Both the position numbers and the translations under genes were made by a program. This document shows, one piece after another, positions 16,501-24,242 of a stretch of DNA of 64,000 nucleotides (position 1 is the stretch's first letter; every line of letters begins with the position of its first letter). Source of the stretch: Burkholderia sp. Nafp2/4-1b (GTDB lineage Bacteria > Pseudomonadota > Gammaproteobacteria > Burkholderiales > Burkholderiaceae); assembly GCF_003635165.1 (NCBI RefSeq), contig NZ_ML058604.1:62001-126000 (forward strand), given 5' to 3'. The notes below the pieces were generated by a model that made no database searches, was not told where the DNA came from, and saw only the letters and a list, made by a program, of their open reading frames with translations.

Positions 16501-17767
16501 GGGCCGCGAGCGCTTCGGTGCGGGCGGTCTCGTCGAGGCGCTGATCGCCGACGTGCGCGGCGAGACGCAGGTCGCGATGAAGACGGCCGACTTCAAGCTC
16601 GAGACGCTGCCCGCGCACCTGTTCATGAACTTCAAGGTGATCGACGAGCACGGCCGCCAGCTCGCGATGGGGCGCAATCTCGCGCAGCTGCGTCAGGAAC
16701 TCGGCGCGCAGGCGCAGCAGCAGTTTCAGAAGATCGCGGCGGCATCGACGATCGCGCCCGGCGGCGAAGCCGGCGCGGACGTGGCGGGCGGTGCGCCGGC
16801 GGCGCGCGCCACGCCGGGGCCGGCGGGTTCGCCAGGTTCGACGGCAAAGGGCGGCAAGCCGGCCAAGGGCGCGGCACCGCAAACGACGGCTGCGGCCGAA
16901 ACCGGCGCGACCGCGCTGTACGAGAACCTGACGACGTGGAACTTCGGCAAGCTCCCCGAGCTGCTGGAGATCCGCCGGCGCGGCCAGACGCTGTACGGCT
17001 ACCCGGCGCTCGTCGATCGCGGCACGCATTGCGACGTCGAGGTGTTCGACTCGCCGGAGGAGGCCGCGCGGATCCACCGGGCCGGGCTGCGGCGGCTGTT
17101 CGCGCTGCAGCTGAAGGAGCCGATCAAGTTCCTCGAGAAGAATTTACCGGGGCTGCGCGAGATGGCGATGCAGTACATGTCGCTCGGCACCCAGGACGAG
17201 CTGCGCGACCAGCTGATCGACACCGCGCTCGACCGCGCGTGCCTGCAGGATCCGCTGCCCGACGACGACGCGAGCTTCCACGCGCGCCGCGACGAGGGCC
17301 GCAGCCGCCTGAACCTGCTCGCGCAGGAGATCGCGCGGCTCGTCGGGCAGATCCTTGCCGAGTACGCGGGGCTCGCGAAGAAGCTCACGCAGGCGAAGCC
17401 GTTCGCGCAGGCCCATGCGGATCTGCAGCAGCAGCTCGGTGCGCTGGTCGGCAAGCGCTTCGTGATCGATACGCCTTACGCGCAGCTTGCACACTTCCCG
17501 CGCTACCTGAAGGGCATCGCGCTGCGGATCGACAAGCTGAAGGCCGACCCGGCGCGCGACGCGAAGCAGTCCGCCGAGCTGATCCCGCTCGTGCAGCAGT
17601 ACCAGCGCGCGGTGTCGCAGCGCGGCGGCGTCGCGGATGCGCGGCTCGCGGAATTCCGCTGGCTGCTGGAGGAATTGCGAATTTCGCTGTTCGCGCAGGA
17701 ACTGCGCACGCCGATGCCGGTCTCTGTCAAGCGTCTGCACAAGGTCTGGGAGTCGATGCAGCGCTAG
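13532..17767 (+). CDS. hrpA: ATP-dependent RNA helicase HrpA (DEAH box)
   Basis: The 1411-residue protein has an N-terminal Gln/Arg/Pro-rich tail (about 1-95). The DEAH helicase core follows: Walker A GETGSGKTTQLP near 130, DEAH near 230, SAT, and NVAETSLTVPGIRYVVDTG. QRAGRCGR (motif VI) comes next, then the ratchet/OB region and the HrpA-type C-terminal domain. An Ala/Pro/Gly-rich insert sits at about 1075-1130. HrpA acts on mRNA and stalled ribosomes in the cytoplasm. Length is somewhat above the E. coli protein (1300), owing to the tail and insert. The start lacks a ribosome site; see the divergent promoter entry. Confidence 0.95.
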   Translation: MSNVPKSPAPTRAKAPSAKHPEGAADARRQQGEPRQQQHQQQQAGKPPRGPRGDDRRRNDGQQGQQGQPAAKDAPQATGERAPRRERPPRAAVAPNPVPPITYPESLPVSGKRDEIARAIAGHQVVIVCGETGSGKTTQLPKICLDLGRGLGAGGTGLIGHTQPRRLAASSTGRRIAEELGTPFGEVVGYKVRFTDNLAPGASVKLMTDGILLAETQTDPLLKAYDTLIIDEAHERSLNIDFLLGYLKGILPRRPDLKLIVTSATIDADRFARHFGSDERPAPVIEVSGRLYPVEMRYRPVAEDRPAVKNAEGTGGRDRVKTAREAERDLMDAIVDAVDELCREGPGDVLVFLPGEREIREAAEALRKHHPPHTEILPLFARLSAADQDKVFKASNARRIVLATNVAETSLTVPGIRYVVDTGLARVKRYSYRNKVEQLQVESISQAAANQRAGRCGRVADGVCIRLYEESDYQARARFTDPEILRSSLASVILRMKSLHLTAIESFPFLEPPPGRAIADGYQLLNELGAVDDDNALTPLGRELARLPLDPRVGRMILAARDQQSLREVLIIASALSVQDPRDRPIEAQEQADQAHRRFADERSEFLQWLKIWAWFEEAVAHKKSNRQLIDACRQNFLSHLRLREWRDVHSQLLTVVREHGWRLNEVEATYEQVHLALLTGLLGNLGMKADDDPHYLGARGIKFYLWPGSALAKKAGRWVMAAELVETSRLYARCLAKIEPEWVEKIGAHLLKKSLSEPHWEKRPAQVSAFERATLYGLPIYHRRRVAFGQQDPARARELFIRGALVEGEFDTKLPFFAHNRKLLADIEQLEHKSRRQDVLVDDELIYAYYDHAIPEGIHTGAAFERWYRDEVKKGGQAEDKARLLYLSRDDLMRHEAAGVTTELFPKRATMAGVEMALTYHFEPGTPRDGVTLAVPLFALNQVDARRCEWLVPGMLKEKVQLLLKSLPQKLRRHCVPLPEYAAGFVERTGRERFGAGGLVEALIADVRGETQVAMKTADFKLETLPAHLFMNFKVIDEHGRQLAMGRNLAQLRQELGAQAQQQFQKIAAASTIAPGGEAGADVAGGAPAARATPGPAGSPGSTAKGGKPAKGAAPQTTAAAETGATALYENLTTWNFGKLPELLEIRRRGQTLYGYPALVDRGTHCDVEVFDSPEEAARIHRAGLRRLFALQLKEPIKFLEKNLPGLREMAMQYMSLGTQDELRDQLIDTALDRACLQDPLPDDDASFHARRDEGRSRLNLLAQEIARLVGQILAEYAGLAKKLTQAKPFAQAHADLQQQLGALVGKRFVIDTPYAQLAHFPRYLKGIALRIDKLKADPARDAKQSAELIPLVQQYQRAVSQRGGVADARLAEFRWLLEELRISLFAQELRTPMPVSVKRLHKVWESMQR

Positions 17768-17916
17768 TGTTGCATCGGTCGTCCAGGCCCATGGCGGCGG
17801 CGCGCTCTGGCCCCGCCGCCGCGGCATGCGTCGAACCGGCGCAATGCCGGCTCGCGTCAACCGGCGGGGCCCGCCGAACGTTTAACAATGACTGCTGTTC
17901 CACGACGTGAGTCTTC

Positions 17917-18906
17917 ATGCGCACTTTCCTTTCCCTCGGCCGCACGCTTGCGCTGGCCGCCGCCGTGCTGGCGCCCGCCGCACACGCGAACAACGTGATC
18001 GTCCTCAACTCGGCCGAAGCGACGCTTTCCCTGATCGACCAGCAGTCCCGCGAGGTCGTGTCCACGCTGCCGACCGGCAAGGAACCGCACCATTTGATGG
18101 CGACGCCCGACAATTCGTCGCTGATCGTCGCCAATTCGGTCTCGAACAGCCTGATGTTCGTCGATCCGAAGACCGGCAAGCTGCAGCGCACGGTCGAAGG
18201 CATCGAGGATCCGTACCAGCTCGGCTTCTCGCCCGATAAAAAATGGTTCGTGTCGACCGGGCTGCGCCTCGACCGGCTCGACATCTACAGCTACGACGGC
18301 CACGACCTGCATCTCGTGAAGCGCTTGCCGCTCGCGGTGATGCCGAGCCACATCGCGTTCACGAAGGACAGCAAGACCGTGCTCGTGTCGCTGCAGGTGT
18401 CCGGCGAGATCGCGGCGGTCGACCTCGCGACGCAGACGGTCACGTGGAAGATGCCGGTCGGCAAGGTGCCGGCGGGCCTGTGGATGACGCCGGACGACAA
18501 ATACCTGCTGGTCGGCATGACGGGCGCCGATTACATCGCGGTCGTCGACTGGCGCAATCAGAAGGTCGTGAAGACGATCCAGACCGGCAAGGGCGCGCAC
18601 AACTTCCGCTCGCTCGCCGACGGCACGCACGTCGCGATCACGAACCGGGTGGCGAACACGATCAGCATCATCGACGAGATCACGCTCACCAAGGTCGGCG
18701 ACATCACCGGCCTGCTGCCGGGCCCGGACGACATGGAATTGTCGGCCGACAAGAAGACGCTGTGGGTGACGTTCCGCTTCGCGAAGAAGGTCGGGATCAT
18801 CGATCTGGCATCGCGCAAGCTGGTGCAGACGATCTCCGTCGGCCGCTCGCCGCACGGCATCTACTTCTACGACCGCGCGCCGTGGAAGGCGGCGAACGGC
18901 GCGTAA
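17917..18906 (+). CDS. Exported YVTN-type beta-propeller protein
   Basis: The 329-residue protein starts with a signal peptide (MRTFLSLGRTLALAAAVLAPAAHA, cleavage after residue 24). It continues with repeated propeller blades containing VDPKTGKL, IAAVDLATQTV, VVDWRNQKVV and IIDLASRKL. It is predicted periplasmic. YVTN proteins are scaffolds that often accompany redox or surface proteins, and no catalytic motif is visible. It is followed 16 bases later by a fatty acid hydroxylase gene, so the two are probably cotranscribed. Function is unknown. Confidence 0.82.
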   Translation: MRTFLSLGRTLALAAAVLAPAAHANNVIVLNSAEATLSLIDQQSREVVSTLPTGKEPHHLMATPDNSSLIVANSVSNSLMFVDPKTGKLQRTVEGIEDPYQLGFSPDKKWFVSTGLRLDRLDIYSYDGHDLHLVKRLPLAVMPSHIAFTKDSKTVLVSLQVSGEIAAVDLATQTVTWKMPVGKVPAGLWMTPDDKYLLVGMTGADYIAVVDWRNQKVVKTIQTGKGAHNFRSLADGTHVAITNRVANTISIIDEITLTKVGDITGLLPGPDDMELSADKKTLWVTFRFAKKVGIIDLASRKLVQTISVGRSPHGIYFYDRAPWKAANGA

Positions 18907-18922
18907 CGGACGGAGACCGGCG

Positions 18923-19897
18923 ATGCTGCACCTGATTGATACCTTCGTGTCGAACATCCAGACCTGGCTGTACGTCGACGTCGTGCAGCCGCTCCTCTTC
19001 AAGTTCAACCTGATGGACTACGACGAGGACACCTACGACGCGCTGTACTGGGTGATCATCGGCGCGCTGCAGATGGTGCTGATGTTCGCGCTGCTGCGCC
19101 CGCTCGAGGCGCTCGCGCCCGTCGAGCGCTGGAAGAACCGCCGCGCGGTGCGGGTCGACGTGCTCTACACGGCGATCTCGAAGCTGGGCATCTACACGCT
19201 GTTCTTCTTCTTCGCGCTGCAGCCGGTGTTCGACAGGTTCCAGGCCGCGCTGCGCCTGCACGGCGTGTCGAACGTCAACCTCGACTATCTGTGGCCGGGC
19301 GTGACCTCGCAGCCGATCGTCGCGTTCGCGATCTACCTCGTCGTGCTCGATTTCGCCGGTTACTGGTATCACCGCTGGCAGCACAAGTTCGGCATCTGGT
19401 GGGAACTCCACGCGGTCCATCACAGCCAGCGGCAGATGTCGCTGTGGTGCGACGACCGCAACCACCTGCTCGACGACGTGCTGCAATCGTGTTTCTTCGC
19501 GGCGATCGCGCTCGTGATCGGCGTCACGCCGTCGCAGTTCGTCGTGCTGACCGCGGTCACCAACTTCCTGCAGAGCATCCAGCATGTGAACGCGCGGCTG
19601 TCGTACGGCCGGCTCGGCGAGCGCCTGCTCGTGAGCCCGACCTTCCATCGCCGCCACCACGCGGTCGGCTACGGCCACGAAGGCACCAAGTACGGCTGCA
19701 ACTTCGGCGTGCTGTTCCCGTGGTGGGACATGATGTTCGGCACCGCGTCGTGGAACCGCACGGTCGAGCCGACCGGCATCCGCGAGCAGGTCGAAGGCGT
19801 GTCCTACGGCGAAGGCTTCTGGGCGCAGCACGGCCTCGCATTCGTGCGGATCTTCCGCCGCCTCGTTCCCGCGAAGGCCGGCGCGGCGTCCGCCTGA
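18923..19897 (+). CDS. Sterol desaturase / fatty acid hydroxylase family membrane protein
   Basis: The 324-residue protein has four or more membrane segments and the three histidine clusters of the di-iron hydroxylase superfamily: HRWQH near 150, HAVHH near 163 and HRRHH near 242. These bind a di-iron centre that hydroxylates or desaturates a lipid. The bacterial substrate is not known; hydroxylation of an acyl chain or hopanoid-type lipid is possible but inferred. It follows the propeller gene closely and is followed by a hairpin with a T-containing tail. Confidence 0.87.
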   Translation: MLHLIDTFVSNIQTWLYVDVVQPLLFKFNLMDYDEDTYDALYWVIIGALQMVLMFALLRPLEALAPVERWKNRRAVRVDVLYTAISKLGIYTLFFFFALQPVFDRFQAALRLHGVSNVNLDYLWPGVTSQPIVAFAIYLVVLDFAGYWYHRWQHKFGIWWELHAVHHSQRQMSLWCDDRNHLLDDVLQSCFFAAIALVIGVTPSQFVVLTAVTNFLQSIQHVNARLSYGRLGERLLVSPTFHRRHHAVGYGHEGTKYGCNFGVLFPWWDMMFGTASWNRTVEPTGIREQVEGVSYGEGFWAQHGLAFVRIFRRLVPAKAGAASA

Positions 19898-19927
19898 CCC
19901 GTCACCGTTCCGTTGAAAGGCTTTCCG

Positions 19928-19965
19928 ACACGGCCCGTATGCGCTTTGGCGCATGCGGGCCGTGT
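19928..19965 (+). terminator. Hairpin, probable terminator after the hydroxylase gene
   Basis: A 17-bp stem with one G-T pair (19928-19944 with 19949-19965, loop TTTG) is followed by GGTTTATGCTTTCCCCGTTTTT. The T-tract is interrupted, so efficiency is uncertain. Confidence 0.5.
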
Positions 19966-20007
19966 GGTTTATGCTTTCCCCGTTTTTCTCCATCGATACA
20001 GGTCCGC

Positions 20008-20835
20008 ATGAACGACTTGCTGCGCTCCTTCGTCCGGGCATTCGCCAGCGCGCTGCATCCGCGCATGCTGTGGCTCACCCTGATGCCGTTCGTCGTCTCG
20101 GCGCTGCTGTGGGGCGTCGTGCTGTGGTTCTCGTGGCAGACGCTGATCGACGCCGCGCGCGGCGCGCTCGACGGCTTCGTGTTGACGGCCGCGCTGTACC
20201 GCATGTTCGACGCGGTCGGCATGTCGCAGCTGCATGCGGTCGTCGCGCCGTTCGTCGTCGTGTCGCTCGCAATCCCGCTGATCGTGCTGACCGTGCTGCT
20301 GCTGATCGCGACGATCTCGATGCCGGTCGTGATCAAGCACCTGTCGAACCGCCAGTTCGCCGCGCTCGAGGCGAAGCGGGGCGGCACGTTCTTCGGCAGC
20401 GTTGCCAATTCGCTGGGCGCGGCGATCGTCGGCGTCGTGCTGCTCGTCGTCACGATCCCGCTGTGGCTGATTCCGCCGTTCTTCGCTCTGCTGCCGCCCG
20501 TGATCTGGGGCTGGCTCACCTACCGCGTGATGACCTACGACGCGCTCGCGCAGCACGCGAGCCGCGACGAACGCCGCGCGCTCGTGCGGCAGCATCGCTG
20601 GCCGCTGATCGGCATCGGCGTCGCGACCGGGCTGCTCGGCACCGTGCCGACCTTCGTGTGGGTATCGTCGGTCTGGATGATGGTGCTGTTTCCGTTCGTG
20701 GCGGCGGCCATGATCTGGGTTTACGCTTTCATCCTCGTCTTCTCGGCGCTGTGGTTCGGGCACTATTGCCTGCGCGCGCTGGACGACCTGCGCGCGAAAT
20801 CGCGCGCCACCGCAATCGACATGGGGCAGGCATGA
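20008..20835 (+). CDS. EI24 domain-containing inner-membrane protein
   Basis: The 275-residue protein has six or so hydrophobic segments and the layout of the EI24/CysZ family: MLWLTLMPFVVSALLWGVVLWF near the N-terminus, a long paired helix, then PLWLIPPFFALLPPVIWGWLTYRVMTYDAL. E. coli CysZ is a sulfate transporter. Nothing nearby points to sulfur uptake, so transport of sulfate is only one option. ATG at 20008 follows a weak AGG. Its stop overlaps the next start (ATGA), coupling it to the CinA-like gene. Confidence 0.8.
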   Translation: MNDLLRSFVRAFASALHPRMLWLTLMPFVVSALLWGVVLWFSWQTLIDAARGALDGFVLTAALYRMFDAVGMSQLHAVVAPFVVVSLAIPLIVLTVLLLIATISMPVVIKHLSNRQFAALEAKRGGTFFGSVANSLGAAIVGVVLLVVTIPLWLIPPFFALLPPVIWGWLTYRVMTYDALAQHASRDERRALVRQHRWPLIGIGVATGLLGTVPTFVWVSSVWMMVLFPFVAAAMIWVYAFILVFSALWFGHYCLRALDDLRAKSRATAIDMGQA

Positions 20836-21647
20836 GCATCGGCATCATCATCATCGGCGACGAAATCCTTTCGGGCCGCCGGCAGGACAAGCATCTGGCG
20901 AAGGTCGTCGAGCTGCTCGGCGCGCGCGGCCTCGCGCTCGACTGGGCCGAATACGTCGGCGACGATCCGGCGCGCATCACCGCGACGCTCGCCCGCGCGA
21001 TCGCGTCCGGCGACATCGTGTTCTCCACCGGCGGGATCGGCGCCACGCCGGACGACCACACGCGCCAGTGCGCGGCCGCCGCGCTCGGCGTGCCGCTCGA
21101 GCTGCATCCGGAAGCGAAGGCGCTGATCTCGGAGCGCATCCGCGAGACACACACCGATCCGGCCACGCCGGTCGACTTCGAGTCGCCGGAAAACCAGCAC
21201 CGCTTCAACATGGGCGTGTTCCCGAAGGGCGCGACGATCATCCCGAACGGCTATAACCGGATTCCCGGGTTCTCGGTCGGCGATCTCCATTTCGTGCCGG
21301 GCTTCCCGGTGATGGCATGGCCGATGATCGAATGGGTGCTGGACACGAAATACGCGCATCTGCATCACGCGACGCCGCACGCGGAGCGCTCGCTGTACGT
21401 GTTCGAGCTTCCGGAGTCGACGCTCACGCCGCTGATGGAGAAGATCGAGCGCGACTTCCCGGGCGTGCGCGTGTTCAGCCTGCCGAGCGTCGGCGACGCC
21501 GAGCGCGGCGGAATCTACGCGCGCCGGCATATCGATCTCGGCGTGAAGGGCGAGCCGGAAGCGGTCGCGGCCGCGTTCGTGAAGCTGCGCGAAGGCGTGC
21601 ACCTGCTCGGCGGCGACGTCGTCGAACCGGACGCGCCGCGCGCCTGA
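20832..21647 (+). CDS. Competence/damage-inducible protein A-like (molybdopterin-binding domain)
   Basis: The 271-residue protein carries the MoCF/MoeA-like fold of CinA N-terminal domains: IGIIIIGDEILSGRRQDKHLAKV at the start and DIVFSTGGIGATPDDHTRQCAAAALG around residue 60-85. It lacks the C-terminal PncC nicotinamide-nucleotide amidase domain of full CinA. Such stand-alone proteins may act on nucleotide substrates; the substrate is unproven. It overlaps the EI24 gene by 4 bases. Confidence 0.85.
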   Translation: MSIGIIIIGDEILSGRRQDKHLAKVVELLGARGLALDWAEYVGDDPARITATLARAIASGDIVFSTGGIGATPDDHTRQCAAAALGVPLELHPEAKALISERIRETHTDPATPVDFESPENQHRFNMGVFPKGATIIPNGYNRIPGFSVGDLHFVPGFPVMAWPMIEWVLDTKYAHLHHATPHAERSLYVFELPESTLTPLMEKIERDFPGVRVFSLPSVGDAERGGIYARRHIDLGVKGEPEAVAAAFVKLREGVHLLGGDVVEPDAPRA

Positions 21648-21707
21648 GCGGCCGGACATCGGTTGCGCATCGGTCGCGCGACCCGGCACGCTGGCCGCGC
21701 AAACACC

Positions 21708-21730
21708 ACGGGCCGCGCAACGCGGCCCGT
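21708..21730. terminator. Hairpin between convergent genes
   Basis: A perfect 10-bp stem (21708-21717 with 21721-21730, loop CAA) lies midway between the CinA-like and rhodanese genes. Neither side has a T-run, so it is a weak or Rho-assisted terminator candidate. Confidence 0.4.
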
Positions 21731-21793
21731 CATCGGGATGTCATCGCCCGGCTCGACGATGTCGCAGTCGGGCGTGTGGGAACGAACGCGCGG

Positions 21794-22258
21794 TCAGGCG
21801 CCGATCCACGGCAGTTTCCGGAAGCACCAGCCGTCGACCGTCTTGCGGTGGCCTTCGGCATCCTTGCCGCCCTCGAAGCCTTCGAGCAGGTCGAACGCCT
21901 TCGTGAAGCCGGCCTGCGCGGACGCGACCGCGGCGAGCTTCGAGCGCGCGGCGCTGCGGCACAGGAACAGGATCGGCGTATCGGCCGGGAGGGCCGCCTT
22001 CAGTTCGTTGACGAATTCGGCGTTCGGCACGCCGCCCGGGTAGCGCGTCCATTCGACGTGCAGGTACTGGCCGTCGCCGACGAGCGGGCGGCCGATCCAG
22101 TCGAGCTCGGCGCGGGTGCGCACGTCGACGAGGCGCGCGGACGGGTCGAGCTGCAGCAGTTCGAATGCCTCGACCGGCGCCAGCGCGCCGGCATAGTTGA
22201 GCGCGCCTTGGGCGCGGCGTTCTTCGGCCTTCGCGTAAAGCTGGTCGAGCGTACTCAT
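21794..22258 (-). CDS. Rhodanese-like domain protein
   Basis: The 154-residue protein is a single rhodanese domain, with the LVDVRTRAELDWIG strand-turn and the active-site loop FLCRSAARS, whose Cys100 would carry a persulfide. It may transfer sulfur to an acceptor in the cytoplasm; no signal peptide is seen. The SAARS loop rather than the CRKG type is common in stand-alone rhodaneses of unknown partner. GGAG precedes the ATG. It diverges from glnA with a long control region between. Confidence 0.88.
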   Translation of the reverse strand: MSTLDQLYAKAEERRAQGALNYAGALAPVEAFELLQLDPSARLVDVRTRAELDWIGRPLVGDGQYLHVEWTRYPGGVPNAEFVNELKAALPADTPILFLCRSAARSKLAAVASAQAGFTKAFDLLEGFEGGKDAEGHRKTVDGWCFRKLPWIGA

Positions 22259-22382
22259 GGCAGGAGGTCTCCGTAGCGGTCAAACGAACATTCTAGCGCG
22301 GTGCCGTCGCGCGGATGATCGAGCGGGCCGGCCGCGCATGCACCGCCCACGCGCTCACCAAAAAAGTGCAGAATGGCGTGCA

Positions 22383-22399
22383 TGCACCAGAATGAATCC
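22383..22399. promoter_or_regulatory. Weak NtrC half-site upstream of glnA
   Basis: TGCACCAGAATGAATCC matches the left half (TGCACCA) of the NtrC consensus but not the right half. It lies 41 bases upstream of a better site. Confidence 0.4.
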
Positions 22400-22423
22400 G
22401 TCGCGCCGGCGCATCCGCTCGAT

Positions 22424-22440
22424 TGCACCAACGCGGTGCG
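22424..22440. promoter_or_regulatory. NtrC-binding site (enhancer) of glnA
   Basis: TGCACCAACGCGGTGCG matches TGCACCA-N3-TGGTGCA with two mismatches in the right arm. It sits about 100 bp before the sigma-54 -24 element, a usual enhancer distance. Confidence 0.7.
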
Positions 22441-22536
22441 ACGGAGCGGGGGGCGATGCGGCCGCCGGCCCCGGAATCGCGCAGTCGGGCCCCGCTGCGG
22501 CGCGCTCTGGCGCGATTCACGTCGGTTTTGCGATGA

Positions 22537-22553
22537 TTGGCACGGAAGCTGCT
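22537..22553 (+). promoter_or_regulatory. Sigma-54 promoter of glnA
   Basis: TTGGCACGGAAGCTGCT fits the RpoN consensus (TGGCACG-N4-TTGCW) with one mismatch; GG at -24 and GC at -12 have correct spacing. Transcription would start near 22565, about 100 bases before glnA. Confidence 0.8.
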
Positions 22554-22664
22554 ATATAGAATTCGGTCGACCCGGAGCGCGCTGCGCCAAAGCCAGACTC
22601 CGGGCAGCTCGATAAACGAGGCGGTTCCCAGTCCGCCGGAATTGTTCAATCAGGAGAAGAGGTT

Positions 22665-24080
22665 ATGAGTAAAACCGTCGCCGACGTCATGCAGCTCGTG
22701 AAGGACGAGGACGTCAAGTTTGTCGATTTCCGCTTCACGGACACGCGCGGCAAGGAACAGCACGTGTCGGTGCCGGTTTCGGCGTTTGACGAAGACAAGT
22801 TCGAGAGCGGCCATGCATTCGACGGTTCGTCGATCGCCGGCTGGAAGGGCATCGAGGCGTCGGACATGCTGCTCATGCCGGATCCGACCGCCGCATTCGT
22901 CGACCCGTTCTACGAAGAGTCCACCCTGGTGCTGACCTGCGACGTGGTCGAGCCGGCCGACGGCAAGGGCTACGAGCGCGACCCGCGTTCGCTCGCGAAG
23001 CGCGCCGAAGCGTACCTGAAGAGCACGGGCATCGGCGACACGGCCTACTTCGGTCCGGAACCCGAATTCTTCATTTTCGACTCGGTCCAGTGGAACACGG
23101 ACATGTCGGGCTGCTTCGTGAAGATCAACTCGGAAGAAGCACCGTGGTCGTCGGCCAAGGAATTCGAAGGCGGCAACACGGGTCACCGTCCGGGCACGAA
23201 GGGCGGCTACTTCCCGGTCGCGCCGGTCGACACGTTCCAGGACATGCGTTCGGAAATGTGCCTGCTGCTCGAACAGCTCGGCATCCCGGTCGAAGTGCAC
23301 CACCACGAAGTGGCGGGCCAGGGCCAGAACGAAATCGGCACGAAGTTCTCGACGCTGGTTCAGCGCGCCGACTGGACGCAATGGTCGAAGTACATCATCC
23401 ATAACGTCGCGCACTCGTACGGCAAGACGGCAACGTTCATGCCGAAGCCGGTCGTCGGCGACAACGGTTCGGGCATGCACGTTCACCAGTCGATCTGGAA
23501 GGACGGCCAGAACCTGTTCGCAGGCAACGGCTACGCCGGCCTGTCGGAACTCGCGCTGTTCTACATCGGCGGCATCATCAAGCACGCTCGCGCGCTGAAC
23601 GCGATCACGAACCCGACGACGAACTCGTACAAGCGTCTGGTCCCGCACTTCGAAGCACCGGTCAAGCTCGCCTACTCGGCACGCAACCGTTCGGCATCGA
23701 TCCGCATTCCGCACGTGTCGAACCCGAAGGGCCGCCGTATCGAAACGCGCTTCCCGGATCCGATGGCGAACCCGTACCTGCTGTTCTCGGCACTGATGAT
23801 GGCAGGCCTCGACGGGATCCAGAACAAGATCCATCCGGGCGAAGCAGCCGACAAGAACCTGTACGACCTGCCGCCGGAAGAGGATGCAAAGATCCCGACC
23901 GTCTGCGCAGGCCTCGACCAGGCACTGGAAGCGCTCGACCAGGATCGCGAGTTCCTGACCCGCGGCGGCGTGTTCACCGACAGCATGCTCGACGCGTACC
24001 TCGCGCTGAAGGAGCAGGAGCTGGCGAAGTTCCGCATGACGACGCACCCGATCGAGTTCGAGATGTACTACTCGCTGTAA
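22665..24080 (+). CDS. glnA: Glutamine synthetase, type I
   Basis: The 471-residue enzyme matches GSI-beta throughout: [49 protein letters not shown], and the adenylylation tyrosine near residue 400 in NLYDLPPEE. It condenses ammonia and glutamate with ATP in the cytoplasm as a dodecamer. The presence of the tyrosine loop implies control by GlnE. Upstream sigma-54 and NtrC sites imply induction under nitrogen limitation, and ntrB and ntrC follow downstream beyond a terminator. Codon use is more biased (CCG, ATC, AAG) than in neighbours, as in highly expressed genes. Confidence 0.98.
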   Translation: MSKTVADVMQLVKDEDVKFVDFRFTDTRGKEQHVSVPVSAFDEDKFESGHAFDGSSIAGWKGIEASDMLLMPDPTAAFVDPFYEESTLVLTCDVVEPADGKGYERDPRSLAKRAEAYLKSTGIGDTAYFGPEPEFFIFDSVQWNTDMSGCFVKINSEEAPWSSAKEFEGGNTGHRPGTKGGYFPVAPVDTFQDMRSEMCLLLEQLGIPVEVHHHEVAGQGQNEIGTKFSTLVQRADWTQWSKYIIHNVAHSYGKTATFMPKPVVGDNGSGMHVHQSIWKDGQNLFAGNGYAGLSELALFYIGGIIKHARALNAITNPTTNSYKRLVPHFEAPVKLAYSARNRSASIRIPHVSNPKGRRIETRFPDPMANPYLLFSALMMAGLDGIQNKIHPGEAADKNLYDLPPEEDAKIPTVCAGLDQALEALDQDREFLTRGGVFTDSMLDAYLALKEQELAKFRMTTHPIEFEMYYSL

Positions 24081-24164
24081 TCGGCGATGGCGCTTCGAAT
24101 CAGCGCCGTCATGCCGGTTCGTTCCCGTCGCGCGGCTTGCGGCGGGAACCGCGGAGTCTGAAAG

Positions 24165-24191
24165 GGGACGGCGTCCAGCCGTCCCTTTTTT
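24165..24191 (+). terminator. Terminator after glnA
   Basis: GGGACGGC (24165-24172) pairs with GCCGTCCC (24178-24185) around loop GTCCA, followed by six T. It separates glnA from ntrB, which may be read by partial read-through or its own promoter. Confidence 0.85.
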
Positions 24192-24242
24192 GTTCCGAAA
24201 ATTTTCGTTTTTCGACCCGGTGAGGCGCGATACGCACGCAAG

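Larger units (their letters stand above)
22259..22664. other. Control region between rhodanese gene and glnA
   Basis: These 406 bases have no credible gene. They hold NtrC-type sites, a sigma-54 promoter and a glnA leader of about 100 bases ending in a GGAGAAGAGG ribosome site. Confidence 0.75.

Noticed and set aside
13517..17077. Very long minus-strand open frame antisense to hrpA
   Set aside because: It reads as Arg/Asp/Ala-rich sequence with no domain and shadows hrpA. In high-GC DNA such frames are common.
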